A DNA stretch of 64,000 nt from DAOMFB01 sp963721385 (GTDB lineage Bacteria > Acidobacteriota > Thermoanaerobaculia > UBA5066): NCBI GenBank assembly GCA_963721385.1, contig CAVRJB010000016.1, forward strand, positions 62,001 through 126,000, read 5' to 3'. The notes beneath the pieces are model-generated. The model made no database searches, was not told the DNA's origin, and worked only from the letters and a program-made list of their open reading frames with translations. This document shows positions 1 to 8,141 of this stretch, in pieces. Numbering within the stretch: position 1 is the first letter of the stretch; each line of letters starts with the position of its first letter. The position numbers and the translations under genes were made by a program.

Positions 1-465
1 GAGGTTCTCCTGCGTGATCGCGAGGCCGCGCATCCGGTCGGCCTCGGCCCAGAGAGTGGTCCTGAGCACGTTCGCGGGGACGACCTCGAAGTAGTTCGTG
101 AAGTCGAAGCGCGTCGAGCCGTTCAGGATGCCGCCGTTCGCCTGGACGAGCTTGATGAATTCCATTTTTCCGAGGTTCCTCGAGCCCTGGAACATGAGGT
201 GCTCGAAGAGGTGGGCGAATCCGGTCCGGTCGCGCGGCTCGATCCGGAACCCGATGTTGTAGTAGACGGCCACGACCGCCGTGGGCGAGGTGTGGTCGGG
301 CGACAGAACCACCTTGAGGCCGTTCGGGAGCTTCCGGTAGTCGACGGTGATCGGGGCGCGTGCGGGAGGGGACGGGGCGGACGGGACGGACGGTTCAGCG
401 GCAGGGGCGAATGGCGCGATCGCCGCCGCGAGGGCGAACGTGGCCGTGACGAGGCGTGGCTTCAT
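1..465 (-). CDS. M16 family zinc metallopeptidase, N-terminal part
   Basis: The first 155 residues of an M16 (insulinase/pitrilysin-like) peptidase are visible; the rest runs off the left edge. The start is ATG with a GGAGGA Shine-Dalgarno a few bases upstream. A hydrophobic, Ala-rich stretch of about 22 residues looks like a signal peptide, so the enzyme is probably periplasmic, followed by a Pro/Ser-rich linker. The inverted zinc motif HxxEH is present as HLFEH at residues 85-89, with His85 and His89 as ligands and Glu88 as the general base. The surrounding LPNGLKVVLSPD and GFRIEP segments are typical of the family. It lies downstream of the tyrosine-catabolic genes on the same strand but has its own ribosome site and is separated by a hairpin. 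Confidence 0.9.
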   Translation of the reverse strand, partial: MKPRLVTATFALAAAIAPFAPAAEPSVPSAPSPPARAPITVDYRKLPNGLKVVLSPDHTSPTAVVAVYYNIGFRIEPRDRTGFAHLFEHLMFQGSRNLGKMEFIKLVQANGGILNGSTRFDFTNYFEVVPANVLRTTLWAEADRMRGLAITQENL

Positions 466-503
466 CGTTCCTCCGGTTCGGTACATGGGAGGTGATACGC
501 ACC

Positions 504-543
504 GGGCGCCCCCGGGTTTCAGCGGGATCGGCCGGGTGCGCCC
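504..543 (-). terminator. GC-rich hairpin after the homogentisate dioxygenase gene
   Basis: Arms GGGCGCCCCCGGG and CGGGTGCGCCC can pair just beyond the dioxygenase stop codon. There is no U-tract, so this would not be a classic intrinsic terminator; it may be a processing or pausing hairpin. Confidence 0.35.
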
Positions 544-1695
544 TCAGCCCGGCTTCCAGCTGTCGTGGTAAGCGGGGTTCTCCAGGGCCAGCGCCTCGGG
601 AGTCAGCTTCAGCGGCTTGAACGTGTCCATCATGACGGCGAGCTCGTCGGTCGAACGGGTTCCGATCGACGCTTCATAGGCCCCGGGATGCGGGCCGTGG
701 GGGACGCCGGCGGGGTGGAGCGAGACGGCCTTCGGGCCGACCCCCTTCCGGCTCGTGAAGTTGCCGCGGACGTAATAGATGATCTCGTCGCAGTCGACGG
801 ACGTGTGCGGGTAGGGGCAGGGGATGGCATCGGGGTGGGTGTCCGTCACGCGAGGGACGAAGGAGCAGATGAGGGCGCCGCGCCCTGCGAAAGTCGAGTG
901 GATCGTCGGCGGCAGGTGGATGAGGCCGGTCCGCGGCTGGTAGGCGAGGATCGGGAAGGCGAAGGGCCAGACAGTCCCATCCCATCCGACGACGTCGAAG
1001 GGCGAGGCCAGAGGGAAGCGCTCGACGAAAGCGTCGTCCTTCTTTACGAGAATTCGCTTCGGGCCGGGGCGCGAGCCCTTGAAGACGGGCCTCACGAAGT
1101 CGCGGTGGGTGTAGGGCGCGTCCAGCCGGAGCTGGCCGACGGGGTTCCGGAACTGGGTCGGGACGTGAAGGCCGCCGCGGAGCTCGAAGAGAATTCCTTC
1201 GAAGGGGGATGAAATCCGAAACCTCCGGACGACGCCCCGCGGGACGAGGACGTAGTCGCCGGGGCGAATCGGAAGATCGCCGAAGGGCGACTCCAGCGTT
1301 CCTTCGCCTTCGTAGAAGAAGAAGAGCTCGTCGCCGTCGCCGTTCGAGAAGCCGTCCTCGGTGGAGGCCTCCAGGGGCAGTTTGAACAGCGAAACGGCGA
1401 CGTCGTCGTTCGTGAGGATCGGCGTGAATCCCTCGGGGGCCATTTCACCCCGGAGGAGCCGCCGGCGGAGGGGCTGGTGGGGCGCCTCCCGCGCGGGCTT
1501 CGGATCCCAGCGCCCACCCTGGCAGGGTCCGATCCGTTCGTCGGTCATCGGCGGCCCCTCGTGGTAGAGGATCGAGAACTCGCCGTCAAAGCCGGCCCGC
1601 GTCAGGCACTCCTCGAACCGGAGCTTTCCGGCGGCGTCGCGGAACACGGTGTGGGGCTTGGCGGGGAGCGCGCCCGCAAACATCCGGTCGATCAC
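544..1695 (-). CDS. hmgA: homogentisate 1,2-dioxygenase
   Basis: This 383-residue cupin-type dioxygenase should open the ring of homogentisate to maleylacetoacetate in tyrosine/phenylalanine catabolism. The C-terminal iron site matches the family: a YPH segment (His297), Glu304 shortly after, and the VPHGPHPG motif (His333) correspond to the His, Glu, His iron ligands. Its length is below the roughly 430-440 residues of the human/Pseudomonas type, matching shorter bacterial homologues. The start is GTG at 1695; an in-frame ATG lies four codons later. It begins one base after the stop of the 4-hydroxyphenylpyruvate dioxygenase gene, so the two are one operon carrying consecutive pathway steps. 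The next steps (maleylacetoacetate isomerase, fumarylacetoacetase) are not in the window. Confidence 0.9.
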   Translation of the reverse strand: MIDRMFAGALPAKPHTVFRDAAGKLRFEECLTRAGFDGEFSILYHEGPPMTDERIGPCQGGRWDPKPAREAPHQPLRRRLLRGEMAPEGFTPILTNDDVAVSLFKLPLEASTEDGFSNGDGDELFFFYEGEGTLESPFGDLPIRPGDYVLVPRGVVRRFRISSPFEGILFELRGGLHVPTQFRNPVGQLRLDAPYTHRDFVRPVFKGSRPGPKRILVKKDDAFVERFPLASPFDVVGWDGTVWPFAFPILAYQPRTGLIHLPPTIHSTFAGRGALICSFVPRVTDTHPDAIPCPYPHTSVDCDEIIYYVRGNFTSRKGVGPKAVSLHPAGVPHGPHPGAYEASIGTRSTDELAVMMDTFKPLKLTPEALALENPAYHDSWKPG

Positions 1696-1696
1696 G

Positions 1697-2858
1697 TCAG
1701 CCTACGACTTCCAGGGCCTGCGACGCCCGCTGGCTCGCCTCGATCGACTCGAAGAGGGCGCGGAAATTTCCGTAGCCGAACCCCTTGTCGCCCTCGCGCT
1801 GGATGATCTCGTAGAAGAACGGCCCGGCCTTGTCGTCGCCGTACATCTCGTGGGCGTCCTGCATGAAGATCTGGAGCATGTACTTGTCGTCGGCGCCGTC
1901 GACGAGGACGTGGTTCTTCCGGAGGGCCTCGATCGGCTCCTTCACGTTCGTGACCTTCACCTCGGCGAGCCGTTTCGGGAGCCGGTCGTAGTAGGTGCCG
2001 GGGGCGGAGAGGAACTTGACGCCCTTCGCCCGGAGCGCCTCGACCGCCGGGAGGATCTCCTTGACATGAAAAGCGATGTGCTGGACGCCGGCGCCGTGAT
2101 GGTCCTCGCAGAAGCGGTTGATCTGGCTCTCGCGGAAGAACGGCTTCATCGGCTCGTTCGTCGCGAACTTGATCCCGCTCTGCGGGTCGGCCATCACGAT
2201 CGACCGGAGGCCCGAGCCCGTCATCTTCTTCCCGCCGTCCACGTCGGCCGTGTGGAACTCGATGTCCCAGTAGTGCGTGAAGCCGAGGACATCCCGGTAC
2301 CAGTGGACGACCGGGAGCATCGTGTAGGCGTTCGAGGTGACGTGGTCGATCGTGGAGAAGCCGTGGGGGCTCGGCTTCGGCTTGCCGTTCCCGACCTTTT
2401 CGAAGTCGGGAGCGAAATGCGGGTACGGCCCTTCCCGCTCGATGAAGCGGAAGGTCACGTCGTCGAGGGGCGTCGCGATGCTGAAGGTCCGGAACGTCCC
2501 GCCGCCGAGCCTCGTCGGTCTGGATGTCCGAAAGGAACGTCCCGCCCCTCTTCTCGAGAAACGCCCAGGCCTTCTCGATGCTCCTGACCCGGAGGGCGAG
2601 CGACGAGATGCCGTCGGGGTGGATCCGGAGGTATCGCGCGGCGCGGGAGTCCTTCCGGACCGGGGTCGAGACGAGGACGCGGATCTGCCCGGACCCGAAG
2701 ACCGAGGCCTCCTCGCCTCCCTTCTTCACCTTGGCGGCGGAGGCGGCGGCCACCTCGGTGAAGCCCATGGCATCGGTGTAGAAGCGTCGGCTGCGGGCGA
2801 TGTCGGCGACGATGAAGTGGAACGAGTCGTACCCGAGGATTCCGAGCGATTCCGCCAT
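1697..2858 (-). pseudogene. hppD: 4-hydroxyphenylpyruvate dioxygenase, interrupted by a one-base frameshift
   Basis: The product would convert 4-hydroxyphenylpyruvate to homogentisate, the substrate of the next gene. The N-terminal vicinal-oxygen-chelate domain is read from ATG 2858 (FHFIVADIARSRRFYTDAMG) to about 2505. The catalytic domain continues in another frame from about 2500 to the stop at 1697. It holds the iron ligands: His in IDHVTSN, His in VQHIAFH, and Glu in FFYEIIQREG. Removing one base in the GC-rich run at 2497-2510 joins the halves into a normal-length enzyme of about 386 residues. The catalytic half shows no other damage, which favours an assembly error or very recent mutation. 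A -10-like TAAACT six bases before the ATG suggests a leaderless transcript. Confidence 0.85.
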
Positions 2859-2864
2859 GGCGAG

Positions 2865-2870
2865 AGTTTA
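2865..2870 (-). promoter_or_regulatory. -10 box TAAACT before the HPPD gene
   Basis: TAAACT (minus strand) ends 6 bases before the ATG. There is no Shine-Dalgarno and no convincing -35, as expected for a leaderless mRNA. Confidence 0.5.
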
Positions 2871-2941
2871 GATCGCGTCTCAGGAATCGGGATACCCCCC
2901 CTCCGCGATCCCGGGACGCGACGCCGGGGGGCCGGCTTCCG

Positions 2942-2947
2942 TAGAAT
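2942..2947 (+). promoter_or_regulatory. -10 box TAGAAT before the xerC/D-type gene
   Basis: TAGAAT lies 7 bases before the GTG start in the divergent intergenic region; no ribosome site follows it. It is probably a leaderless promoter. Confidence 0.5.
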
Positions 2948-2954
2948 CGTCCGG

Positions 2955-3884
2955 GTGACACGGACACGCCCTACCAGGACACCGGCCGGTGTTTTTTTCG
3001 TCCGCCACCTTCCGCTCTATCTGGACTATCTGACTGTGGAAAAAGGCCTGGCGAAGAACTCCCTCGAGGCGTACCGCCGGGACCTCTCGGCGTTCGGGGC
3101 CTTTCTGGCCGGGCGGCGCCGGTCGACCGGCGACGCGGGCCGGGAGGACGTCGTCGGCTGGCTCGCCGAGCGGCGGGCGAAGGGCGCTTCCCCCCGGAGC
3201 CTCGCGCGGGCGACGTCGGCCCTGCGGGGCTTCTACCGGTTCCTCGCCGGCGAAGGGGCAGTGAGGGGGGACCCGACCGCGGAGCTCTCGAATCCGCGCC
3301 GCTGGTCCGTCCTGCCCAAGTTCCTCTCGACGGCCGACGTGACGAAGCTCCTCGACGCTCCGGACGTCGAGACGCCTCGCGGCCTCAGGGACCGGGCGAT
3401 GTTCGAGCTGCTCTACGCCTGCGGCCTCCGCGTCTCGGAGCTGGCGAGCCTTCCGGTCGAGAGCCTCCGCCTCGCGGATGGTTTCGTCATCGTCCGGGGC
3501 AAGGGCTCGAAGGAGCGCGTGGTCCCGGTCGCGGCGTCCTCGGCTCGATGGGTGGCGCGATACCTGACGGCCGTCCGTGCCCGGATGAAGGGGGGCGCCG
3601 GGAGCCGCTGGGCCTTCCCGGGTTCTCGCGGGAAGCCCGTCACGCGCCAGACCGTCTTCCTCGCTCTGAAGGCGGCGGCGCGGAAGGCCGGCCTTCCGGC
3701 GGCGTCGGTCTCTCCCCACGTCCTCAGGCACGCTTTCGCGACCCATCTCGTCGACAATGACGCCGACCTCCGCGCGGTCCAGATGATGCTTGGCCACGCC
3801 GACATCGCGACGACCGAGATCTACACGCACGTCTCGCGCGCCCGCGTGAGGCGCGTCTACGACCGGACGCATCCCCGCGCGTGA
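2955..3884 (+). CDS. xerC: tyrosine recombinase, XerC/XerD type
   Basis: A 309-residue site-specific recombinase of the length usual for XerC/XerD. The N-terminal SAM-like DNA-binding domain covers about residues 17-105 (YLDYLTVEKGLAKNSLEAY). The catalytic domain contains the full active-site set: Arg159 in ACGLRVSEL, Lys183 in RGKGSKERVVP, His255 and Arg258 in SPHVLRHAFATH, His281 in LGHADIATTEIYTH, and nucleophile Tyr290. The family resolves chromosome dimers at dif; a dif site lies about 16 kb downstream in this window. GTG 2955 is chosen because the reading frame upstream is non-conserved and a -10 box sits 7 bases before it. The sequence alone does not say whether this is XerC, XerD or a single-recombinase type. 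It overlaps the next gene by 4 bp (GTGA). Confidence 0.92.
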   Translation: MTRTRPTRTPAGVFFVRHLPLYLDYLTVEKGLAKNSLEAYRRDLSAFGAFLAGRRRSTGDAGREDVVGWLAERRAKGASPRSLARATSALRGFYRFLAGEGAVRGDPTAELSNPRRWSVLPKFLSTADVTKLLDAPDVETPRGLRDRAMFELLYACGLRVSELASLPVESLRLADGFVIVRGKGSKERVVPVAASSARWVARYLTAVRARMKGGAGSRWAFPGSRGKPVTRQTVFLALKAAARKAGLPAASVSPHVLRHAFATHLVDNDADLRAVQMMLGHADIATTEIYTHVSRARVRRVYDRTHPRA

Positions 3885-4576
3885 GGAAGGCGTTCGTTCT
3901 CGCCGTCCTCGTCGCTTCTCTTGGCCCCGCCCGCAGTGACGCCGCGCTGGTCGTCTTCGGCGACGGCCGGATCCTGCAGGTGGCCTCGTTCCAGCTCCTC
4001 GACGCCGACGACGTCCGGCTGTCGCTCCCGGGCGGGGGCGAGATGACGATCCCGCTCGATCTCGTCGACCGGATCGTCGACGAGGAGTACGAGCGGCCGG
4101 CGCCGCGGCCGAACGGGAGACCGGCGGCCCTGCCGCAGAGGTCGGTGCGCCTCCCGGACGGCCAGGCCGCGCTCGCGTCGCCCTTCTCCGCCGAGATCCT
4201 CGAGGCCGCAAAGCGGTATCGGATCGACCCGGCCCTCATCGCCGCGGTGATTCGGGCCGAATCGAACTTCGTCCCGTCGGCGATCTCCCGGAAGGGGGCG
4301 CGGGGCCTGATGCAGCTGATGCCCGCCACGGCGCGGCGGCTCGGAGTCGCCCGGCACTTCGACCCGAAGGAGAACATCTTCGGAGGTACCGCCTATCTCG
4401 CCGAACTGGCCGAACGATACGGGGAGACGTCGGTGGAGCTGATACTCGCCGCGTACAACGCCGGGGAGCGCGCCGTCGAGGAGTACGGCGGCGTCCCGCC
4501 CTACCGTGAAACGCTCGCCTACGTCCGGCGGGTCACGGACTTCTGGACCTCGGCCCGAAACGCGGCGGGCTCCTGA
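3881..4576 (+). CDS. lytic transglycosylase, SLT domain, exported
   Basis: A 231-residue protein with a signal peptide (residues 1-21, ending near ARSDA), a small beta-rich N-terminal region and a C-terminal SLT (goose-lysozyme-like) domain. This class cleaves peptidoglycan glycan strands to 1,6-anhydromuropeptides in the periplasm. Family motifs are visible: AVIRAESNF with catalytic Glu127, GLMQLMPATARRLGV, and YNAGERAV followed by PYRETLAYVRRV. The GTG start overlaps the recombinase stop by 4 bp, so translation is probably coupled. The stop overlaps the next gene by one base. Confidence 0.92.
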   Translation: MRKAFVLAVLVASLGPARSDAALVVFGDGRILQVASFQLLDADDVRLSLPGGGEMTIPLDLVDRIVDEEYERPAPRPNGRPAALPQRSVRLPDGQAALASPFSAEILEAAKRYRIDPALIAAVIRAESNFVPSAISRKGARGLMQLMPATARRLGVARHFDPKENIFGGTAYLAELAERYGETSVELILAAYNAGERAVEEYGGVPPYRETLAYVRRVTDFWTSARNAAGS

Positions 4577-5103
4577 TGCTCCGGACCCTGCGGGCCTACC
4601 TCCTCGTCGCGCCGCTCGCCTTCGTCTTCGTCCTCGGGGCCTTCCTCGCCAGCCATCCTCAAGCGCCGGAGTCGTTCTCGGCCTACCCGTTCCTGAGCGA
4701 CGCGCTCGGACCCGGAGCGGCGAAGCACCCGGTGCTCCGATTCGCCGTGACGTCGACGGTCTTCTTCGTCCCGCCGTACCTCGCCCTGGGGCTCCTTCTG
4801 CTCCTCTCCGAGATCGGCGTCGGCGCGGCGGCGGCGCTCTGGGCGGGGAAGAGGCGGGCGAGGAAGGCGGCGCAGTTCACGGAGCCTCCCGAGAGCCGCC
4901 TGGCGTTCGTCGCCGTCACGCTCGGGGCCGCCGTGGCCTGCGGCCTCTCGCTGCACCGCGTGGCGCACGGGGGCGAGCTGCCTGGTGGCGTGAACGTCGC
5001 GCCGCTCTTCGTCGTCGCGGCGACCTTCGCATCGATGGCGGCGGGCCTCGGCGTGGCGCTCCTCGTCTCCCTCCCGCGCGCGCTCGTCCGCCGGGCCGGG
5101 TGA
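4576..5103 (+). CDS. hypothetical membrane protein with about four TM helices
   Basis: No family recognised. The 175-residue product has hydrophobic segments near residues 5-25, 55-80, 105-125 and 138-160, with a basic loop (GKRRARKAAQ) between the second and third, so it is an inner-membrane protein. Its ATG overlaps the stop of the transglycosylase gene (TGATG), which points to coupled translation in the xerC-transglycosylase operon. Nothing in it suggests an enzyme active site. Confidence 0.7.
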   Translation: MLRTLRAYLLVAPLAFVFVLGAFLASHPQAPESFSAYPFLSDALGPGAAKHPVLRFAVTSTVFFVPPYLALGLLLLLSEIGVGAAAALWAGKRRARKAAQFTEPPESRLAFVAVTLGAAVACGLSLHRVAHGGELPGGVNVAPLFVVAATFASMAAGLGVALLVSLPRALVRRAG

Positions 5104-5120
5104 GGCGCGCGGAGCGTCCG

Positions 5121-5126
5121 TATACT
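5121..5126 (+). promoter_or_regulatory. -10 box TATACT before guaA
   Basis: TATACT lies 6 bases before the GTG start of guaA. No Shine-Dalgarno fits in the gap, so a leaderless transcript is likely. Confidence 0.55.
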
Positions 5127-5132
5127 CCGCGC

Positions 5133-6674
5133 GTGACCACCGCCGCGCCCGACACGGTCGTCGTTCTCGACTTCGGCTCGCAGTACACGCAGGTCATCGC
5201 GCGGCGGATCCGCGAGGCCCGCGTCCGGTCGGTCGTCCTGCCGTTCGACACGCCGGCGGCGGAGATCGCGGCGCTCGCTCCGAAGGGGATCATCCTTTCC
5301 GGCGGCCCGTCGAGCGTCTACGACGACGGAGCTCCCGCGGGCGACGCGGCGCTCTTTTCCCTCGGCCGTCCCGTCCTCGGCCTCTGCTACGGGATGATGT
5401 GGATCGCCCAGCGATTCGGCGGGAAGGTGGGCCGGGCTCCAGGGCGTGAGTACGGCCGGGCGGTCGTCGACGTCTCGGGCGGCCGGCTCTTCCGGGGCCT
5501 CGGCCCGCGCGAAACGGTCTGGATGAGCCACGGCGACCACGTCGAAGCGCCACCTCCCGGCTTCGCGGTCACCGCGAAGACCCGGAACGCTCCCGTGGCC
5601 GCGTTCGAGGACCCGGCCCGCGACCTCTACGGCATCCAGGGTCACCCCGAGGTGCACCACTCCGAACACGGCGCGCAGATGCTCGAGAACTTCCTCTACG
5701 ACGTCTGCGGGGCCAAGCCGACATGGACGATGGCGTCGTTTCGCGACGCGACGGTCGCCCGGCTCCGGGAGGAGCTCCGCGAGGGGATCGTCCTCGGCGC
5801 CCTCTCGGGCGGCGTCGACTCCACGGTCGCGGCGGTCCTGATCCGCGAGGCGGTGGGCGCGCGCTTCCGGGGCGTCTTCGTCGACACGGGCCTCCTCAGG
5901 AAGAACGAGGGGCGGCAGGTCCTCGAGGCGTTCCGCCACCTCGGCCTCCCGGTCGCGGGCGTCGACGCCTCCGCCCGCTTCTTCTCGGCCCTCGCCGGCG
6001 TCACGGAACCGGAGAAGAAGCGGAAGATCATCGGCGGCCTCTTCATCGACGTCTTCACGGAGAACGCGAAGGCCGTCGACGGGGCGCAGTGGCTCGCGCA
6101 AGGGACGCTCTACCCGGACGTCATCGAGTCGGTCTCGATCAAGGGCCCGTCGGCCGTCATCAAGACGCATCACAACGTCGGCGGCCTCCCGGAGAAGCTC
6201 GGCTTCCGGCTGGTCGAGCCGCTCCGCGAGCTCTTCAAGGACGAGGTCCGGCGCCTCGGCGAGGAGCTGGGGATCCCGCGGGAGATGCTCACCCGCCACC
6301 CGTTCCCGGGTCCCGGCCTCGCGGTGAGGATCCCGGGCGAAATCACGCCCGATCGCGTCCGGGTCCTCCAGGAGGCCGACGCGATCTACCTCGAGGAGCT
6401 GCACGCCTCCGGCTGGTACGACACGACGTCGCAGGCGTTCGCCGTCCTCCTCCCCGTCAAGAGCGTGGGCGTCATGGGCGACGGCCGGACGTACGAGAGC
6501 GTCGTGGCGCTCCGGGCCGTCACGACCGAGGACTTCATGACGGCCGACTGGGCGCGCCTGCCGCACGACCTCCTCGACCGCGTCTCGAGGCGGATCGTCG
6601 GCGAAGTGCGCGGCGTGAACCGCGTCGTCTACGACGTGACGTCCAAGCCTCCCGGCACGATCGAGTGGGAGTAG
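5133..6674 (+). CDS. guaA: GMP synthase (glutamine-hydrolysing)
   Basis: A 513-residue two-domain enzyme that aminates XMP to GMP using ATP and glutamine, the last step of guanine nucleotide synthesis. The N-terminal class I glutamine amidotransferase domain has the nucleophile in GLCYGMMW (Cys85) and the His/Glu pair in GHPEV (His171, Glu173). The ATP-pyrophosphatase P-loop SGGVDST is at residues 225-231. The C-terminal dimerisation domain carries the signature HPFPGPGLAVRI and ends in the expected PPGTIEWE. GTG 5133 gives the standard N-terminus (VVVLDFGSQYTQ) and follows a -10 box by 6 bp. Length is normal. Confidence 0.97.
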   Translation: MTTAAPDTVVVLDFGSQYTQVIARRIREARVRSVVLPFDTPAAEIAALAPKGIILSGGPSSVYDDGAPAGDAALFSLGRPVLGLCYGMMWIAQRFGGKVGRAPGREYGRAVVDVSGGRLFRGLGPRETVWMSHGDHVEAPPPGFAVTAKTRNAPVAAFEDPARDLYGIQGHPEVHHSEHGAQMLENFLYDVCGAKPTWTMASFRDATVARLREELREGIVLGALSGGVDSTVAAVLIREAVGARFRGVFVDTGLLRKNEGRQVLEAFRHLGLPVAGVDASARFFSALAGVTEPEKKRKIIGGLFIDVFTENAKAVDGAQWLAQGTLYPDVIESVSIKGPSAVIKTHHNVGGLPEKLGFRLVEPLRELFKDEVRRLGEELGIPREMLTRHPFPGPGLAVRIPGEITPDRVRVLQEADAIYLEELHASGWYDTTSQAFAVLLPVKSVGVMGDGRTYESVVALRAVTTEDFMTADWARLPHDLLDRVSRRIVGEVRGVNRVVYDVTSKPPGTIEWE

Positions 6675-6741
6675 GCGCCTGAGCGTTCCCGAGGTCTTCC
6701 CGTTCCCGCTGCCGCTCGAGGCCTATGGCAGCGAGGCGGGA

Positions 6742-8094
6742 ATGACGCTCGGGCAGGTCCTCGTCCACCGGATCGCCGTCCAGCCGATGAACGCCGTCGC
6801 GACGGCGATCTTCTTCCTGGCGATCCTGCACACCTTTTTCGCCGCGAAGCTCATGAAGGCTTCGCATCACCTCAAGGAGAAGGTCGAGGCCGAGCGCGGC
6901 CCGGGCGCCCACAGTTTCCGAGTGGAAGTGCTTCACTTCCTGGGCGAGGTCGAGGCGGTCTTCGGCATCTGGGCGGTCGCCCTCTTCGCGGCGATGGCGG
7001 CCGTCTACGGCCCGCGCTCGATCGACGCCTACGTCACGAACCGCGTCAACTTCACCGAAGCCGCCTTCGTGGTCGTCATCATGGCGGTTGCGTCCACGCG
7101 GCCCGTCCTCGCCTTCGCGGAGAAGATACTCGGCGGACTGGCCGGCCTCGGCAAGGGGACGCCACTCGCCTGGTGGCTCTCGACCCTCACGCTCGGGCCG
7201 CTCCTCGGTTCCTTCATCACCGAGCCCGCGGCGATGATCATCTGCGCGCTCGTCCTCGGGCGCCGGCTCTTCGACCTCGACCCGAGCCCGCACCTGAGGT
7301 ACGGCACGCTCGGACTCCTCTTCGTGAACGTGTCGGTCGGGGGGACGCTGACGCACTTCGCCGCACCCCCCGTCCTGATGGTCGCGGCGCCGTGGGGCTG
7401 GAACTCCGCTTACATGGCGGAGCATTTCGGCTGGAAGGCCGCCGCCGGGATCGTCGTGGCCACCCTCGTCTACGCGGTCGTCTTCCATAAGGAATTCGCG
7501 GCCCTGAAGGCGAAGGCGGCGGCGCCGGTCCCGGCCCCGTCTGCGGACGACCGGAGCCCGGTCCCGGCCTGGGTCACGGCGGTGCACCTCCTCGTCCTCG
7601 CCGGGGTCGTCTGGGCGGCGCACACCCCGCCCCTCTTCATCGGGGGCTTCCTGATCTTCCTCGCGTTCCAGCAGGCGACGGCGCCGCACCAGGACCCGCC
7701 GAACCTCCGGACGCCGCTCCTCGTCGGCTTCTTTCTCGCCGGCCTCGTCATCCACGGCACGCTGCAGCAGTGGTGGATCGCGCCGGTGCTGGGCCGCCTC
7801 GCGGAGACGCCCCTTTTCTTCGGCGCGATGGTGCTGACCGCCTTCAACGACAACGCGGCGATCACCTACCTCGCGACGCTCGTGCCCGGCTTCACCGAGG
7901 CGCTGAAGCACGCGGTCGTCGCAGGAGCCGTCGTGGGAGGCGGACTCACGGTCATCGCGAACGCTCCGAACCCGGCCGGGCAGGCGACGCTCGGGAAGTA
8001 TTTCCCGGACGGCGTCTCGCCGCTCGGGCTCTTCCTCGGCGCGCTCTTTCCGACCGCCGTCATGGCCGCCGCCTACCTGCTGCTCCCGTCCTGA
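6742..8094 (+). CDS. putative Na+/H+ antiporter (PF07399-like)
   Basis: A polytopic membrane protein of 450 residues with about 11 hydrophobic segments. It resembles the putative Na+/H+ antiporter family related to the ion transporter superfamily. Two similar re-entrant-type motifs are visible: TEPAAMIICALVLGRR in the first half and TAFNDNAAITYLATLVPG in the second. Each has an acidic or polar residue within a hydrophobic stretch, as in cation antiporters. Ion specificity cannot be read from sequence. ATG 6742 is the first normal start, but the frame stays open upstream to a CTG at 6679 and encodes a plausible amphipathic lead (VPEVFPFPLPLEAYGSEAG), so the true start may be non-canonical. It lies 67 bp after guaA. 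Confidence 0.75.
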   Translation: MTLGQVLVHRIAVQPMNAVATAIFFLAILHTFFAAKLMKASHHLKEKVEAERGPGAHSFRVEVLHFLGEVEAVFGIWAVALFAAMAAVYGPRSIDAYVTNRVNFTEAAFVVVIMAVASTRPVLAFAEKILGGLAGLGKGTPLAWWLSTLTLGPLLGSFITEPAAMIICALVLGRRLFDLDPSPHLRYGTLGLLFVNVSVGGTLTHFAAPPVLMVAAPWGWNSAYMAEHFGWKAAAGIVVATLVYAVVFHKEFAALKAKAAAPVPAPSADDRSPVPAWVTAVHLLVLAGVVWAAHTPPLFIGGFLIFLAFQQATAPHQDPPNLRTPLLVGFFLAGLVIHGTLQQWWIAPVLGRLAETPLFFGAMVLTAFNDNAAITYLATLVPGFTEALKHAVVAGAVVGGGLTVIANAPNPAGQATLGKYFPDGVSPLGLFLGALFPTAVMAAAYLLLPS

Positions 8095-8103
8095 AAACCA
8101 GGA

Positions 8104-8119
8104 GGGGCGCCGGCGCCCC
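8104..8119 (+). terminator. perfect GC palindrome between antiporter gene and dnaE
   Basis: GGGGCGCCGGCGCCCC is a perfect 16-bp palindrome 10 bp after the antiporter stop. It lacks a T-run, so it may be a hairpin terminator of unusual form or a simple fold-back. Confidence 0.35.
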
Positions 8120-8126
8120 GGGGCAC

Positions 8127-8132
8127 TAGAAT
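8127..8132 (+). promoter_or_regulatory. -10 box TAGAAT before dnaE
   Basis: TAGAAT lies 9 bases before the ATG of dnaE. A G-rich gap (CCGGGCGGG) could act as a weak ribosome site, or the mRNA may be leaderless. Confidence 0.5.
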
Positions 8133-8141
8133 CCGGGCGGG

